DNA of 64,000 nt. It comes from Inonotus obliquus. Taxonomy: Eukaryota > Basidiomycota > Agaricomycetes > Hymenochaetales > Hymenochaetaceae. The notes beneath the pieces are model-generated. The model ran no database searches. It worked only from the letters and a program-made list of their open reading frames with translations, and was not told where the DNA came from. Both the position numbers and the translations under genes were made by a program. Where the stretch lies: the NCBI GenBank assembly GCA_032164295.1, contig JAJHTX010000003.1, positions 1,488,001 to 1,552,000 of the forward strand. The letters are read 5' to 3'. This document shows positions 28,522 through 40,459 of the stretch, piece after piece (positions within the stretch are counted from its first letter, which is position 1; every line of letters begins with the position of its first letter).

Positions 28522-29813
28522 ATGGCGCACCCCACTGCGTTCAAGTCGAGCTCGAGAATGTGGTTACTAGGCCTCTCACTGTCGGCTCTCGCTTTCGTCA
28601 ACTTCTGTCTCGCTGTGCTACCGTTGAATGGTGCAGATATATCTTCGGTACCGTTGCTGGAGTCTCAGGGGATCTCGTACTCCGATGGGGGATCGCGGAG
28701 GCCATTTGAGAAAATCATTGCCAGCCGTGGATACCAGCTTGCTCGTATCCGTGTGTGGACAGCGGGAACATATACCCAAGAATATGCGATCAATCTGGCT
28801 AGACGTGCAAAGAACGCCGGGATGAAGATTTTGGTGGACTTGCATTACAGTGATACGTGTACGTTTTGTCTCACGCTGAGTCCGGTGTATTTCAAATCAA
28901 CACTGACGCACGATTAGGGGCCGATCCTGGTAAGCAAGGCACCCCGTCTTCCTGGCCGACGGACCTTGATGGTCTGAATACCAGGATCTACGAGTTAGTC
29001 ATCTACTTCATGATCCAGTCAAGTTTCTGACTGGAGTCTATAGGTATACAAGAGATCTCGTCAACGCGTTCAACAGTGCAGGCGTACCGGTCGACTATAT
29101 CCAGATTGGGAACGAGATCAACGACGGACTTCTTTGGCCTACTGGTCAAATCAGCAGGAACGGCTTTCATCCGGCCTCTGAGTTACTTCACTCTGCTATC
29201 GCCGGAGTAAAAGCTGCATCATCGTCAGTGAAGACGGTTATCCATATCGCGAACGGGTGGGATGAAGGCGGTGTTGATTGGTTCTTTAACGGGATCTTCG
29301 TTCCCGGAGCGCTGTCGACTAGTGATGTCGACATATTCGGATTCTCTTTCTACCCGTTTTACGACACAAGAGCAACGTTTGACAATTTGCGATCTTCGCT
29401 TAACTCGATTGTCTCAAAATACAATAAGGTTCAATGTTCTTTGAATTCATCCAGACACGGTAAATTGCTGACTCGAGTTTGCAGGATATTCTCGTCGCGG
29501 AAACAGACTGGCCGGTCTCTTGTTCATCCGTGAGCTTGTCAGAACCGAGCATTCCGGTGTCCCCGGCTGGCCAGCAGCAGTGGGTTAGGAACATAGAGAG
29601 TATACTCTCTGCGCTATCCGAGGGGCATGGTTTGGGTGTTGTCTACTGGGAGCCGGGTTGGATTGGAAACGCTGGATTGGGAAGCGCATGTTCAGTTCGT
29701 CCCTCTAATCTGGCTCTTCGTGAGATATATGATACTAAATCAGTCATAAATACCAGGATGCTTTGCTTGTCAAGAGTAACGGAGCTACACGTCCCTCGAT
29801 TGATGTGTTCTGA
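28522..29813 (+). CDS. Secreted arabinogalactan endo-beta-1,4-galactanase (GH53)
   Basis: Cuts beta-1,4-galactan side chains of pectin outside the cell. The start at 28522 (or 28558) is followed by a hydrophobic signal peptide (LLGLSLSALAFVNFCLAV). The mature start GADISSVPLLE matches GH53 N-termini. Other blocks are LARIRVWTAGTYTQEYAI, MKILVDLHYSDTW, VDYIQIGNEINDGLLWP with the acid/base Glu in GNE, IFGFSFYPFYDTRATF, DILVAETDWP with the nucleophile Glu, and VVYWEPGWIGNAGLGSACS. After a final intron (about 29695-29755) a last exon gives DALLVKSNGATRPSIDVF and the stop at 29811. Four introns are inferred, for about 345 residues. The active-site residues are present and the gene appears functional. 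Confidence 0.95.
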
Positions 29814-30110
29814 GCCTGGATTTGCTGATGTTATGCTTCCGGTCCGAAAGTACAATATATGTGCTATCCGGTCGTGCTTTCCACTTAAAATTTCTCTGTT
29901 TATTGGATGTCCCAGACATCACTGGGGTAACAAAGTAGGCGGGGGGGGAGGGGAATAAATGAGGACATAAACAAGCTTTCGTAACGAGAGTCGTAAGAAG
30001 GTCGCATATACCCGCAAAATCAACAACGACCGATAAAAGAAGCCACAACAGAGGGCGTCAGATTATTGTTCAGGGAGGTAAGTCGGCATGATTTTACGGG
30101 ATACATTCTC

Positions 30111-31267
30111 CTACGATCTAGAATCGCTGTACTCTGGTGGGGGCTCGCCATTTCCATGTCCGAGATGCGAAATAGGCACTAAAGCTAGCGTCTGCTGCCT
30201 ATCTGACGAACCGTATTCTTGTGGAATAGTAATGCTGAACGGAAGTGTAGGCCCTTGTGGACTCCAATGCATACTGTCTCGGGGAGACTCAGGGTACATC
30301 CGACTCCATCCTCGTGCAAAAGTTTGATGATCTGAAGACTGCGACGATTCACCCGGAGATGTGACCTGCAACTGTGCGGTGGATCCGAGAGGCATGAGTG
30401 TATTTGTGTCGACGAGGACGTATAATCTCTCCGGTGCAGGTTCGTCGGACGTAGGCTGATCGAATTGGTCCTGAGATCTGACTTCAGTGTCCGGAGTTAA
30501 GGGCCGTTTCATTATCGGTGAAGGGAGGGACGAATCATCTGATTGCGGAGTTCGGTTTGAGAAGAATGGTACTGGGGTGGCTTGAAAGTAATCCAAGAGT
30601 GAATAAATTCAATCCCGAAGGGTGGATTGACCTAGCGCTGCTTACCTGATCGCGAGTCCTGCGAACCCATACGCCTTCGTCGACGAAGACAAAGAAGAAG
30701 AAGTATTAGGAGAATAAGGGCAAGAACTCCTCCAACTATCCCGCCGATGATGGCACCCATGTTCGGTTGCGATGGGGGCTGATTCGAAACGAAGGTTGAT
30801 TCCGCTGCAGGATCAGCAGACTCTGTAACTAACACTGTTACTGTCCCGGATGATGGATCAACGTCGCTTTCAGTTGGTGCAGAGGGGGAATCTGTATTGG
30901 AGATTATGGAGATTAATGAAGGACTTGAGACGGAATTCGAATGCGAACTGGGTGCTGCCAGTGGATGGGATGTAACCACAGAAGTCATTACTTCGGTCGA
31001 TACGCTCGTCGAGCCAGAATCGGGAAGAGTGGTTGTGACTAAGAGAGAGGTAGTAATTGAGCTAGTAACTGAAGTCAAAGTAGGAGGAGGATTAGCGGGA
31101 GTCGGACTGGGGGTCGTTTGCGGACTAGGACTAGGAGTGGGAGTAGCAGGAGGAGGACTCGAAGTTATCTCACTCTCATCATCTTCGTATCCACCACCAA
31201 AGCCTCCGTCTCCACCTCCTCCCCAACCACCTCCTCCCCACCGTCCTCCGCCTCCATTCCGGGACAT
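30111..31267 (-). CDS. Ser/Thr/Pro-rich single-pass membrane protein
   Basis: Not a recognised named family. The start at 31267 gives a Gly/Trp-rich N-terminus (MSRNGGGGRWGGGGWGGG). It is followed by an acidic EDDESE patch and about 120 residues rich in Ser, Thr and Pro, likely O-glycosylated. A transmembrane helix IIGGIVGGVLALILLILLLL is followed by the basic stop-transfer LRRRRR. After one intron (donor GTAAGCAG near 30645) the second exon codes a cytosolic tail of about 150 residues ending PPPEYSDSRS. The layout is like fungal cell-surface sensors of the Mid2/WSC type, but there is no Cys-rich head and no clear signal peptide. It could be a wall-stress sensor; this is inference. Confidence 0.72.
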
Positions 31268-32306
31268 TTGAGGACTGGTAGCAGCAAGACCTGTTCGAGT
31301 GGTGCCCTGAGACCACTCGGACGTCAGAAGAGATCAAAGGAGTGACAGTGTGAAGTGCGCACAAGGTATCGAATTGAGGACCGAAAGAAAAAGAGGACGA
31401 GCGAGCAGTAGCAGTTCTCATCAGTTGCTCCTAATGGGGATATTTATATTATTTTAGATTGGTGAAATCTCGCCGATTAGTTGCCGTCTTATCCCTTCAA
31501 TGTACTTGATTGATTCGTGTGGAACGTGGAAGTAGAAAACTGTACAGGCAGAGCCCAAAGCAATTGTTCGTACCTTTCCCCTCTTTGAGACAATGTTAGA
31601 CATAGAAATAATAGTTATCCAGGTATCATGATTGACTAGACATATGCAACATAAGCGCTCGGGAAAAATCCAACTCAATCAGAAGGACATTGACCAACGT
31701 TAGCTAATCATTGATTTCACTATCGTCTGCCTTCTGGATTGGGATTCACGTCCGAACAATTGCTTGCTTTGTCTAGGCTCGTCGTCTTGTACCTATAGAT
31801 TCGTGTCAGGTGGATACGCATGAAATTCTGAATCCAACCAAAGAAACTGCCGACTCAAGCCTTCATCGAGAAAGGATTAGTTCTCATGATGAGAGGGAAA
31901 GTCAGGAACACGGAAATCTGGGCAAACAATGTATCGTGTCCTGCACAACACAACACCGACCTACCAGGAAGAATAGTCTCACATCGGATCGTACAGCTCG
32001 TACAGTCCGAGTCGGAAGTGAAGATACGTTTCACTCGTGTATCTCTCGCGAGATAAGAACCGATGAGAAAGTAAGAATGGCGAGGGAAAATGGGAAGCTC
32101 TGCAGTCCTGTGCGTGCCGTGCCAAGAATCTGAATCTGATGGTTGGTCAGTTGTTACATAATTAAGTACTAAATAAGTTCCGAGAGAGAAATTACCATTC
32201 ACACCGGTATTATCACGTGAGTACTCCGATAAAGCGGGAGATTCAGCAGTCTTCCTATTTCCTGCTTTCAGCTTCACAGCCAGACTACTTTGCTCAAGGC
32301 GAGATC
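31268..32306. other. Intergenic, no gene supported
   Basis: About 1 kb between divergent genes. Open frames at 31810-32133 and 31855-32277 are antisense to each other with no motif. Probable promoters for both neighbours lie here. Confidence 0.4.
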
Positions 32307-33268
32307 ATGTCTTCGACGACCGGTGTTTCTCTCATCATTCTCGAACATGTCGTCGGCGTCTTGATCTCTGCAGTGAACCCGCTCCCAGTTGAGTCGATCG
32401 CCGCGCAGAAAAACAACGTTACTCGGATAGTCGAGTGTGGCGTTGAGAGACGAGTATTATGGAGCATGTGTTTCGTTCATCGAACATGGAATGACCTTGC
32501 TCGATGCGATCTTTGGCGTAGAATTACTTGCGATGTCGATGTGCTTGAGTCCTTCTTGGCCACACCAAACTACCTAGGAGCTCGCACTCTTGGACTGTGA
32601 ATCGGAAGAAAACATGTCATACTTGGAGAAATTTGCGGACATCATCCGTCACTCTGGCAGCTTGCGCAGGCTGTACTTGGAGTGCTTTTGGTTTGTCGGG
32701 GAGATAGAAGAGCATTATCATGAAATTTCCCTTTCATTATCATCTTTACCGCATCTCGAGACTTTGGTTTTGTACGAAACTTCTTTGGTGCGTTGCTTGG
32801 TCGCTGGTACTCTGCCGCAGATAGACCCTCCCAAGAACTTGAAGTCGGTCGCAGTTTCCAATTACCCGGCTGGGAATGCTTTTCTTGGTTGATTCGTCCT
32901 CGCGAAGATGATCACATCACGGATCTGGCAAATTCGCTGGATGGTCCAGAACAATTAGTGGTTCTGGAACATCTTTACTAGTGTCTGCCTCTTCTTCGGA
33001 CACTTCATCTTTCAACCTGCTTACCGATGAGGCAATTATAGCTCATATCCATAGAGGCTACCTTGGTTCTTTACTGGCAAAAGGGCGCGATCTTAGGTAT
33101 TTTCCCCTATCAGAGTCTACGCTGCAAACCCCAGACCTACAACTCCTCCAGACCCTTAACGCTTTTCAATTCCACCATGATGTACAATTTCGAGGATACC
33201 TTTCCGAGAACCTGTCAATATCAAGGGAAGAGGACGACGAAAACATTGCTGTGATCTCGAAGACATAG
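32307..33268 (+). pseudogene. F-box/leucine-rich-like gene, probably broken
   Basis: The start at 32307 (MSSTTGVSLIIL) leads to a degenerate F-box-like segment, RVLWSMCFVHRTWNDLARCD with LWRRITCD. It continues as leucine-rich sequence (SGSLRRLYLECFWF, LPHLETLVLYETSLV), as in basidiomycete F-box proteins that deliver substrates to SCF ubiquitin ligases. The coding signal changes frame near 32880 (to LIRPREDDHITDLANSLDG) and again near 32970 (to SFNLLTDEAIIAHIHRGYLG), ending at 33268. At least one change has no obvious intron, so a pseudogene is more likely than an intron-rich gene. Confidence 0.5.
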
Positions 33269-34307
33269 CGTGCGTCCCCTTCCCATTCGCAGACATGGGG
33301 TTTGGAGAAATGTGTCCTGTCGTTCGTTGGTGACAGACAAGACATTGACGATGACATTATATCCCTGCTCAACGAGCTGTTTTCGAAGACTTATATGGAA
33401 CATTGACATTCGAGCTCTATGCATGTCAATCTTTCGGTACTCTTGCTGAAACTGGTCCGTTTGCGGCGTAGGTTTTCCACATAGTGTGGCGCAGATATCT
33501 TGTAAGGCAAGTCCTGGTTCTCGTACCGCTTGTATCGATATCAATCTTTGCCGTGTAGGGTTCAACTGAATCATTCATGTTACTTTAACAGGCCATCTGT
33601 GGACGCTCAGCAATCAATCGGGTGTTTCTTCCGTATAATGGACCTTTCTCGTGCTTTTTCTCGAGCGGCTGCTTCATCTGCATCTCTTCACTGTTTTTAC
33701 AACAACCACACATTCCTACTTATCTTGTGTACATTCTTTCTAGTCTCGTCAATCAAAGCTAAATGCCAACTCGAAGAGTGTCTGGGCAATTCAGTTGTGC
33801 AGCTCGGACAGGCACCATCGCTATCGTCCAGGCACTGTCTCCGGAACTAACCTTTGTCTAGTCCGTGATGAGTGAGGGCTAAATGCCGTCCGCCGCCCTT
33901 GTCCTTGTCCTTGTGGTCCGTTCCGTTCGCATCGAGTTGCCTCGAGGTGATGTGTTCATAGGCGCAATGCACCACCGATGTGATTTTCGGGCGAGAACAC
34001 ATTGTTCAATGCGAGCTTCGTGATACGAAGGATTAAGGGTTATGTTGCGCGATAAGGATGTTCTGGGTAGTCTGATGTCGCCGCGTAAGTGTACCGCAAT
34101 GATCGATAATCGGGATAAAGAAGAACAGGAAGTATAAGCGAGATGGTAGACTGAGAGCGTCCATAACAATTCGATAGCGGCTTCGTTAAATTCTACGATA
34201 CATGTAACATGCAAAACGATACAGAACTCCGCGTGAGTGAATACAAGAATGAAACCAAGCTTACAACAAATTAGATAGCTAAAAGAAGTCCAACGAATAA
34301 AAAAGGG
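33269..34307. other. Intergenic, no gene supported
   Basis: Frames at 33530-33850 and 33879-34214 have no family motif. The stretch near 33640-33750 could encode a short hydrophobic segment but has no support from splice sites or a copy elsewhere. Confidence 0.35.
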
Positions 34308-35497
34308 TTAAGTTGCACTGCTTGTTGGTGGGTCCTTCCTGTTCTCATGTGAAGTACCAGCAGTCCCACAGCTGTGCTCGAGCTCTTCTTCCTCTCTCCG
34401 AAGTCGACTGATAGCAGCCTCAAGCACGCGTCGTCGTCGTTCTTCACGAGAGTCGTTTACTGGACCGGAAGGTGCTGCGCCGCCTAAGATGTATGATTGA
34501 GCTTCTGACTCAACCTCTGGGGCGAATAATGAGGGAGAAGAGGACCCGGAAGGCGAGTATATGGGTCCCGCGCCAAGCAGGGAATGTGCTCCTTCGCGCT
34601 GTGATCGTTCAAAGTCGGCTACATCCTTATTCAATTGAGAGTTAAGGGTTTTGAACTTTTGTTTAATCATTAGTCGTCGAATAACCTGAATATGGGAAGA
34701 AAGAGAACGTACATTGTCATCATGATCTCCCCAGACATTATGTGCGAGTTCATGACAGAGAACGCGTCGGATGTCAGAATAGAGTCGGAATCCGTCGTAG
34801 GAATCCGTACGGAGACGGAGTTTGATTGCTTCGCCGCGATTTACGTTCAGACCAAGGAGATTTGGATGCTCGTGAGGTGCAAGTTCTGTGAGTGTTCCAA
34901 CGGCGAATCTATGTTTCTGGGAGCACGTTAGTAAGAGCAGATCAGAAAATGTCTTAACGGAGACTTGATGCTTACCTGAATGACGTGCTGAATGGCAGGG
35001 TCTGAGGAGAGCTTCTGGAGGAGTGAAAGCGCAGTATCCGGACGCGGAAGGTGTGCAAGAGGAACAAGGTTATGGAATCTATAGTTAAGCGTAGAACCAG
35101 AAGGAACACCTGTAGATCGAGGCTGATGGGTGAAAACCCTTAGAATTCCGTCAGAAACCAAATTTATACGGGGACTCACCTTCGGCAGGTTCATCCCTTT
35201 CCTCTGAGCTAATGTTTCTTCCCTTTTGCGTTTCTCATTCTCTGCCATCTGCATCCTACCAATCTCATCAACCCTTGGCCCAACAAGCTGTACCTTCATC
35301 CCATCTTTAAGCCCTGCTTGGTCAAGTGTTGCCTCCTTTAGCGGGATATTTGGTTTCTTTCCCTTGTAGAGCAGTTTCTGGAGGGAAGATGGGACAGCTG
35401 TAAGCTCCTCCAGTCGTTCGTGTACATCAGCGAGTACGCTGTCTGCTGGAAGACTTAGAGAATATATTTCGCCGCGATAAGAAATGGTCAGATTCAT
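34308..35497 (-). CDS. Ubiquitin-like plus WLM-domain metalloprotease (Wss1/Wss2-like)
   Basis: Likely zinc protease acting in protein quality control or on DNA-protein adducts, as known for WLM proteins. The start at 35497 gives an N-terminal ubiquitin-like domain (MNLTISYRGEIYSLSL to DGMKVQLVG, residues 1-75). After an intron comes VFTHQPRSTGVPSG and an alpha-helical stretch (DTALSLLQKLSSDPAIQHVI). The WLM domain proper follows, with FAVGTLTELAPHEHPNLLGL, GFRLYSDIRRV and the zinc motif HELAHNVWGDHD near 34740. The last exon (FKTLNSQLNKDVADFERS to 34308) is a charged tail. Four exons, about 350 residues. The HExxH-type ligands are present as HELAH with the distal Asp/His, so it should be active. 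It resembles the S. pombe ubiquitin/WLM fusion protein. Confidence 0.9.
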
Positions 35498-36860
35498 GGC
35501 GGTCGTTGATGAGTGAGGAGAAGTGGCAATAAACGAGGACGCGCTCTTGCTGGTGCTGGTCGGTAGGCTCAGTCAGCGAGAAGCCGATTTGTCGGATTCT
35601 CGGCACAGACCAGCTTTTGATCCTTTGATCGACGATCACATGATCGAACCATATTTTCCCCGATTTTTCTCTAGTACTAGTTTTTCCCTCTGAACCCATT
35701 TTGTCATACTCATCATAACCCGTCTGGACTCATATCATAAGACTCTTTGGATGATATTAGCTTCTACTTTGCTGGTTATATAGTCATCACAAAAATTTAA
35801 TATATGACAAATCTATCTCATACAAGACATCTACACCAAGCATTGAACGGAAATCGAATTGGGGCAAGTTTACAGAGAAAGTGTTCTGTGACGGGGTGGT
35901 TCTAGATTCTGGAATAAAGATATCCTTGACATGTGCACCTTTGTAGATGAGAGACTGCTACATAGTCCAACAGATGATCAGTTAGCCGCACTATCCGATC
36001 ATTCTTAACCAGACACCGACATGTGTGCTTACCCAGATGCTTAGTTGTCGCGAGAAGGACTCTAGAAGAAGGCTTAGTACAGTAACTACGAACAAAGAAG
36101 AAACCGCATGAATTACTTAGAAAAAATCCGCTGCGTATGTGAATAATCGTGGAAACAGCCGTCACGCAATACCATCTGTGAATCGGCAGTCCTGTCTTTC
36201 CATGTTTCAAGGAAATCACCTCCAAGCAGCGCATTTCATATAGAATGCAGAAGCCCGCATCAACAGTGAGTTCGAAGGTCGCTTGATGTCGACTTTTCTC
36301 TGGAATGCTGGAGCACGAAATCATTGACGTCGCCAGACAACTTGAAAGTAAATAGCAAGGTGAGTAGTTGACAAACACATCAATACCAGGACGTCCGCAC
36401 TGATGGAATATAAGCAATGTGGTAACACGGCATTTGTCATCATATTGCTCATATTCCATCGGTGCGGAAGGCCATAGCTTCCCATTGCCAATCATCGTAG
36501 CGCGCATTCCATCAGACCATACTTGCAGTGCAACAACGGGTGTCGAAGATTGTCAGCGGTTTCCTCTCGGCAAGAGCTGCACTTCCTCATGTGCATCCCG
36601 AAGTACCTTCGACCAATACAACTCTCCATATACATACATTCATCTCCTGTCTATCGTGAGACGACTTAAATGAATCCAGCACTCCTTGTCTTGCTTTCAA
36701 GCTTGCTGCGGATGTCGACCTAGCTTGGGTTCCCTTCTACCCAGTCCTAGTCTAGAGCGTTTCGGGATTGTGTCTCCATTTCGTCCTCGTCAGATACATC
36801 GGGAGCAGCTTCAGAAAATGATGAGTGATTTGTCTGTCGCCTATGAATGGGAAGAGCGAG
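35498..36860. other. Intergenic, no gene supported
   Basis: About 1.36 kb. A 201-codon open frame on the minus strand at 35902-36507 is rich in Cys, His and Ser, has no domain, and is judged spurious. TTAAATT-rich sequence near 35790-35810 may belong to the promoter of the WLM gene or to untranslated sequence. Confidence 0.35.
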
Positions 36861-37421
36861 CTAAGGGACAACCCGCGGCTCAGATGTTGTGGCACCAGCA
36901 CTGGCATCCTCGGGATGCGGTTCGAAGTCAATTTGTACTTCACCAGAATCACCCGTAAGGAACGCATCCTCCTAACGTACGTTCAATAGACCACAACACT
37001 TCAAGCAGAAAGGAAGGCCGAGGAAAACTCACGCTCAGGGGCTCATTACTTCTAGGAATCTCGTACATTGCGGCATATTCGCTCCTCCGGGGATGATCAG
37101 AATGTCTTTCATGACGGTTGCGAGTGCCCAGGCTGGCAAACTGAGTCGTACAGCTCGTGGCGGAACACTTTAAGCCTCGCATGGCTTGATTGGTGCTCTC
37201 AGGTAAAAGCGAAGCAATCTGCTGATTCCAAACAACTCGAAAGCATAATAATTAGTTGAAGGAACCGGAGTATGTAGACAATGTACCTCCACTCCTAAAC
37301 GCGAATTAAGCAACTGGCGAAATAACAGACGCTTCAGACACGCAAAGTGACTGACCGCTTCAAATACCTCAGGACGAGGCTCCGCCCGCATTCGTGATGT
37401 TAGACTGGCAGCTACGCTCAT
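36861..37421 (-). CDS. Small protein with one C2H2-type zinc finger
   Basis: Too broken by introns to stand out, but its exons join cleanly in frame. Exon 1 (37421-37356) is MSVAASLTSRMRAEPRPEVF. A 42-base intron (GTCAGT..CAG) precedes a nine-codon exon LLNSRLGVE. A second intron precedes IASLLPESTNQAMRGLKCSA, and a third leads to the last exon, EDAFLTGDSGEVQIDFEPHP and on to the stop at 36861. The zinc finger is C-x4-C-x12-H-x5-H in KCSATSCTTQFASLGTRNRH with ERHSDH. All three introns are phase 0 with GT..AG ends, which is strong evidence of a real gene. About 130 residues. A lone finger with a basic end (HPRRSEY) suggests nucleic-acid binding; the target is unknown. Confidence 0.65.
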
Positions 37422-38587
37422 AGCGGCACGTTATTGGGAACAAGTGATATATATATTTGAATTTCATGGACAACACCACTATCATCTTGCGTCGCAGACG
37501 TAGGGAAAAACTGTTAAGATGCAAGTAAAGGGGTGAAAGAAGGTCATGCTGTGATACTTCTGATAACGAGGGAACGCCAGCGCACCGAAATATGTGATTC
37601 GTATTCTGACCGGCACTGTAAACATGTGGAGGAAGAGGTCATTGTTACCGAAGCACTTTTAAATGGCGGACCGAATCGTACTCACCACTGGCACTTCTTC
37701 TCCAAATCACTACTGTCGGCACACGCGTACGGTCATTTGGAGAACGTCTAATCAGACATAATCCGTAAAGAAGGTCAGGCTACACAGGATATCGCTGAAT
37801 GCCAGCGTACCGCGATATGTGAATCCGAGTTGTACGTTTACGAGTCCACTCTGCAATTGTGTGGAGGAGAGGTCAGAGGAAGGAAGAGAACATCGTGGGT
37901 CGTGAATAACGGAATGATTAGCTAATCCCACGCGTCTGGTGCCAACCGTTTTGAACACAACGGGCAAAATTACGTATAGGAGCCTCCAGAATTTTGGTCA
38001 GAATGCAATACCGGCCAATCAGAGCAGTTTTCTCGCATTCTGACCAAATTTCTCTACCCTGAAAAATGTATTTTTGCCCGGTGTGGAAGTTGAACTTACT
38101 CACCAAAAGCGCCAGTTCCGTATACAAAAATAAAAAGTGGAAGGGGTTGCTAGGCCTGCTCCAACTGAGCATTCTGCATTCTGAGCCTGGTACGCGTCTC
38201 GCAATCAGTCACGCTGCTCGTTTGCTTCCATCGAATTAGACAAGCTCAGGACGGAAATATTCGAAGAGTTCCGTCTTTCATGCGTGAAATGAGTTTATGA
38301 AGAACATAAATTGACGAAGCATCACGAGTGCAAGAACGACACCAGGATGCACTGGCAGAGGCGGACAGATGGCAAGCCGTTTATAAGGGCTCGATGATGG
38401 GTTTCCTTGCCAGTCTTGTATTCCAAGTGAGTTATAGCCCATTTGAGCCTCGTGCGTACACCCTACAACCATCGATATTTTCGGGATCAGGGGGCAAATA
38501 GACAGAGTTTGCCTCCGCAGGTGCTTGATCGACGCGTGGATATCATGGCAGTGGAAGTGAACGAAGATGTGCCCGATCGCAGTTGCC
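37422..38587. other. Intergenic with a diverged direct repeat
   Basis: No gene supported. Stretches near 37541-37650 and 37772-37890 resemble each other (GGTCA.GCT, CCAGCG.ACCG, ATATGTGA, TGTGGAGGA..GAGGTCA in the same order), suggesting an old local duplication of about 110 bases spaced about 230 bases apart. Confidence 0.4.
37993..38048. repeat. Perfect 14-bp inverted repeat, 28-base spacer
   Basis: TTTGGTCAGAATGC at about 37993 is followed after about 28 bases by GCATTCTGACCAAA. The arms are exact reverse complements. It could form a stem-loop in RNA, bind a dimeric regulator, or be a MITE core. It lies in an intergenic stretch. Confidence 0.7.
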
Positions 38588-39060
38588 TCACTCGCGAAAA
38601 GAAGGGTTAAACGCGCCGAGGAGGTTTTCACGCTTTTTATGCGGAAGGGGATCTCGGACATCTGCAAACATCTCAACCACCTTTGCGAGCGGTAGAAGAT
38701 ACACTCGCGCTACTGCTCGCATCTGACCTGTGCTCTGGACAGAGAACGCAGTGAAACTGGAAGTGAATCGAGCGACGAAAGGCAGTCTATTGTACAGGTC
38801 GCTCACATCACACACCAGCGTTTCATCGAAGCTGCCGTGCAAGTTCTCCGAGTCGAGAATTGTACGAGAAGGACCTGTGGTCGGACGGAATCCCTGGGTA
38901 GGTCGGACTAAAAGGATCGTGGAACTGGACGCGAGAGATTTGTTACGTGATGGCAGTACATTTTTTGGCATACTCACCCTTCCGCTGGGACTGACATACT
39001 CGATATTGTCACTCAGGGCGAGTCGCTTGGCTCCCCTCGAACGGAACCAAATGAAGGTTA
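38588..39060 (-). CDS. Possible unrecognised coding exon
   Basis: The minus strand is open from about 39060 to a stop at 38588 with protein-like composition: SRGAKRLALSDNIEYVSPSG, then DSENLHGSFDETLVCDVSDL, then QMRAVARVYLLPLAKVVEMF. No family is recognised, no start codon with a good context was found, and upstream exons were not located. It may be the 3' exon of a gene or a chance frame. Its 3' end lies close to the small intergenic repeats. Confidence 0.28.
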
Positions 39061-39204
39061 GATTAGGATTATATAATTATGCAACTTTTGAAGTTCTACA
39101 TCACAGACGTGATCCTCCTTTCTCTAAGATTATTACTCTACTAATGTACCAAACCACGCACGCACTACAAAGTCCCAATGCAGCTTATACACCCCTCTCG
39201 CTAC

Positions 39205-40459
39205 TCAACAACCCATAGTGACTACGTCGTATGGACCATCATGATCGGATATATCTCCTTTCAAAATGTTAGAGACAGCGCCAGTAGAGCACAGGTCAGA
39301 GTCGTTATCCTGGCCTTGATGTTTCTCCGTTTAGCAGATAGTGAGTCTGATACTGTTAGAGGCTTACCTGGACAAGTGACCCAATCACCGGAGTTCTGGA
39401 TATGTATCTCCCCTTGAGGATGCACAAAGCCTAGGAATCTTCCAGGTATGATAGGCACAATATCCTCCTTGTTGTTCACATGAGTGAGGTCTGGGACGTT
39501 CGCGTCGACGTAGTCTGCAAATTCTCGATTGCCAACACGTGGCATGCCATAGCCAACGAATTTGAAGCTTGTTCCGGAAGGAAGATGTAAGGGAAGGAAG
39601 ACAGAGTCAAGAAGCGCTTGCGCAGCTCCTAATGAATGTCCGACCATTGTTACGCTTGCGTCCGAATGTAAAGAAAGAGTGGTTTGGACAGCTTTGAGTA
39701 CATCCGGAGCCACACTATTGGGAGAGGTGGGAGGACGCTGATTGAGCGAGAGTATTTATAGAAAGGTTCAAAATGAATGCGCACCGAGCATGCGAGTCTG
39801 CGAATCCGTTGTGGACCTTGATAGATGAGTCTATTCCCGGAAACAGAGTCTCATCAAGCCGCGTCTGGAAGAAATCAGCATCGGTGGCTAGTGGAACTCT
39901 AATCAAAGATGCAACAATGAAGTCGGATTCGAACAAGAACCGTTGGGAACAAACGAACATTTTCTCTGGATCTGTACCCTGATGCGCGACGACGACGCTG
40001 TTCGAGCTTGGGTCGAATCCGACATACCCTGCGCATACAAGCAACAGTCAGTTTCGAGAAGCCCTACATGATACTTCCACATCTAAGAAGCACTTACAGA
40101 ACTGGTCTATTATGCCATCGCCGCCAGTTGCTGTAGGCTGAAACCCAGAGTTTGCATCACAGTTAACTAAGACGCTTGTTCATCAGTACCATACTGATGT
40201 CCTAGAGCGGAAGTAACGTACCTCCACAAGTCCAGTCGCGTGTTGTCTCAGGTTGACAGTAGGCGGCACTAGCAAAGAAGGAGAATGATCTGAATGAACC
40301 TATTTGCTCGGTTGACAACGTCGTAAACCCTTGACGTTTCGATGATGCACGCTTTTGTATCTTGGATTCGGGATGCAATACGGCAGATGTGCGTACGGGT
40401 GTGGCATGGATCGCGGAAAAGGCGGAGAGAACAAGTAAGAGAAGAATAAGTCGGGTCAT
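39205..40459 (-). CDS. Secreted class 3 triacylglycerol lipase
   Basis: Extracellular lipid hydrolase with alpha/beta fold. The start at 40459 gives a signal peptide (LILLLLVLSAFSAIHA). The mature part contains FSFFASAAYCQPETTRDWTC, YVGFDPSSNSVVVAHQGTDP, FFQTRLDETLFPG and IKVHNGFADSHA. The nucleophile elbow is VTMVGHSLGAAQALL (Ser in GHSLG). Then come YGMPRVGNREFADYVD, THVNNKEDIVPIIPG (catalytic Asp) and IHIQNSGDWVTCPG. A last exon after an intron near 39380 gives NDSDLCSTGAVSNIL and ISDHDGPYDVVTMGC to the stop at 39205; the final His in DHDGPY fits the triad. Cys pairs fit a secreted enzyme. Six exons, about 300 residues, like other basidiomycete lipases. No break seen. Confidence 0.93.

Noticed and set aside
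30897..31271. Val/Gly-rich frame opposite the membrane-protein gene
   Set aside because: It is the antisense shadow of the Ser/Thr/Pro-rich coding region; the minus strand has signal, membrane and splice logic.
33530..33850. Small secreted protein
   Set aside because: The hydrophobic stretch is internal, with no good start context and no Cys pattern.
35902..36507. A 201-codon open frame on the minus strand
   Set aside because: No domain, biased Cys/His/Ser composition, no splice structure and no similarity to anything else in the window.
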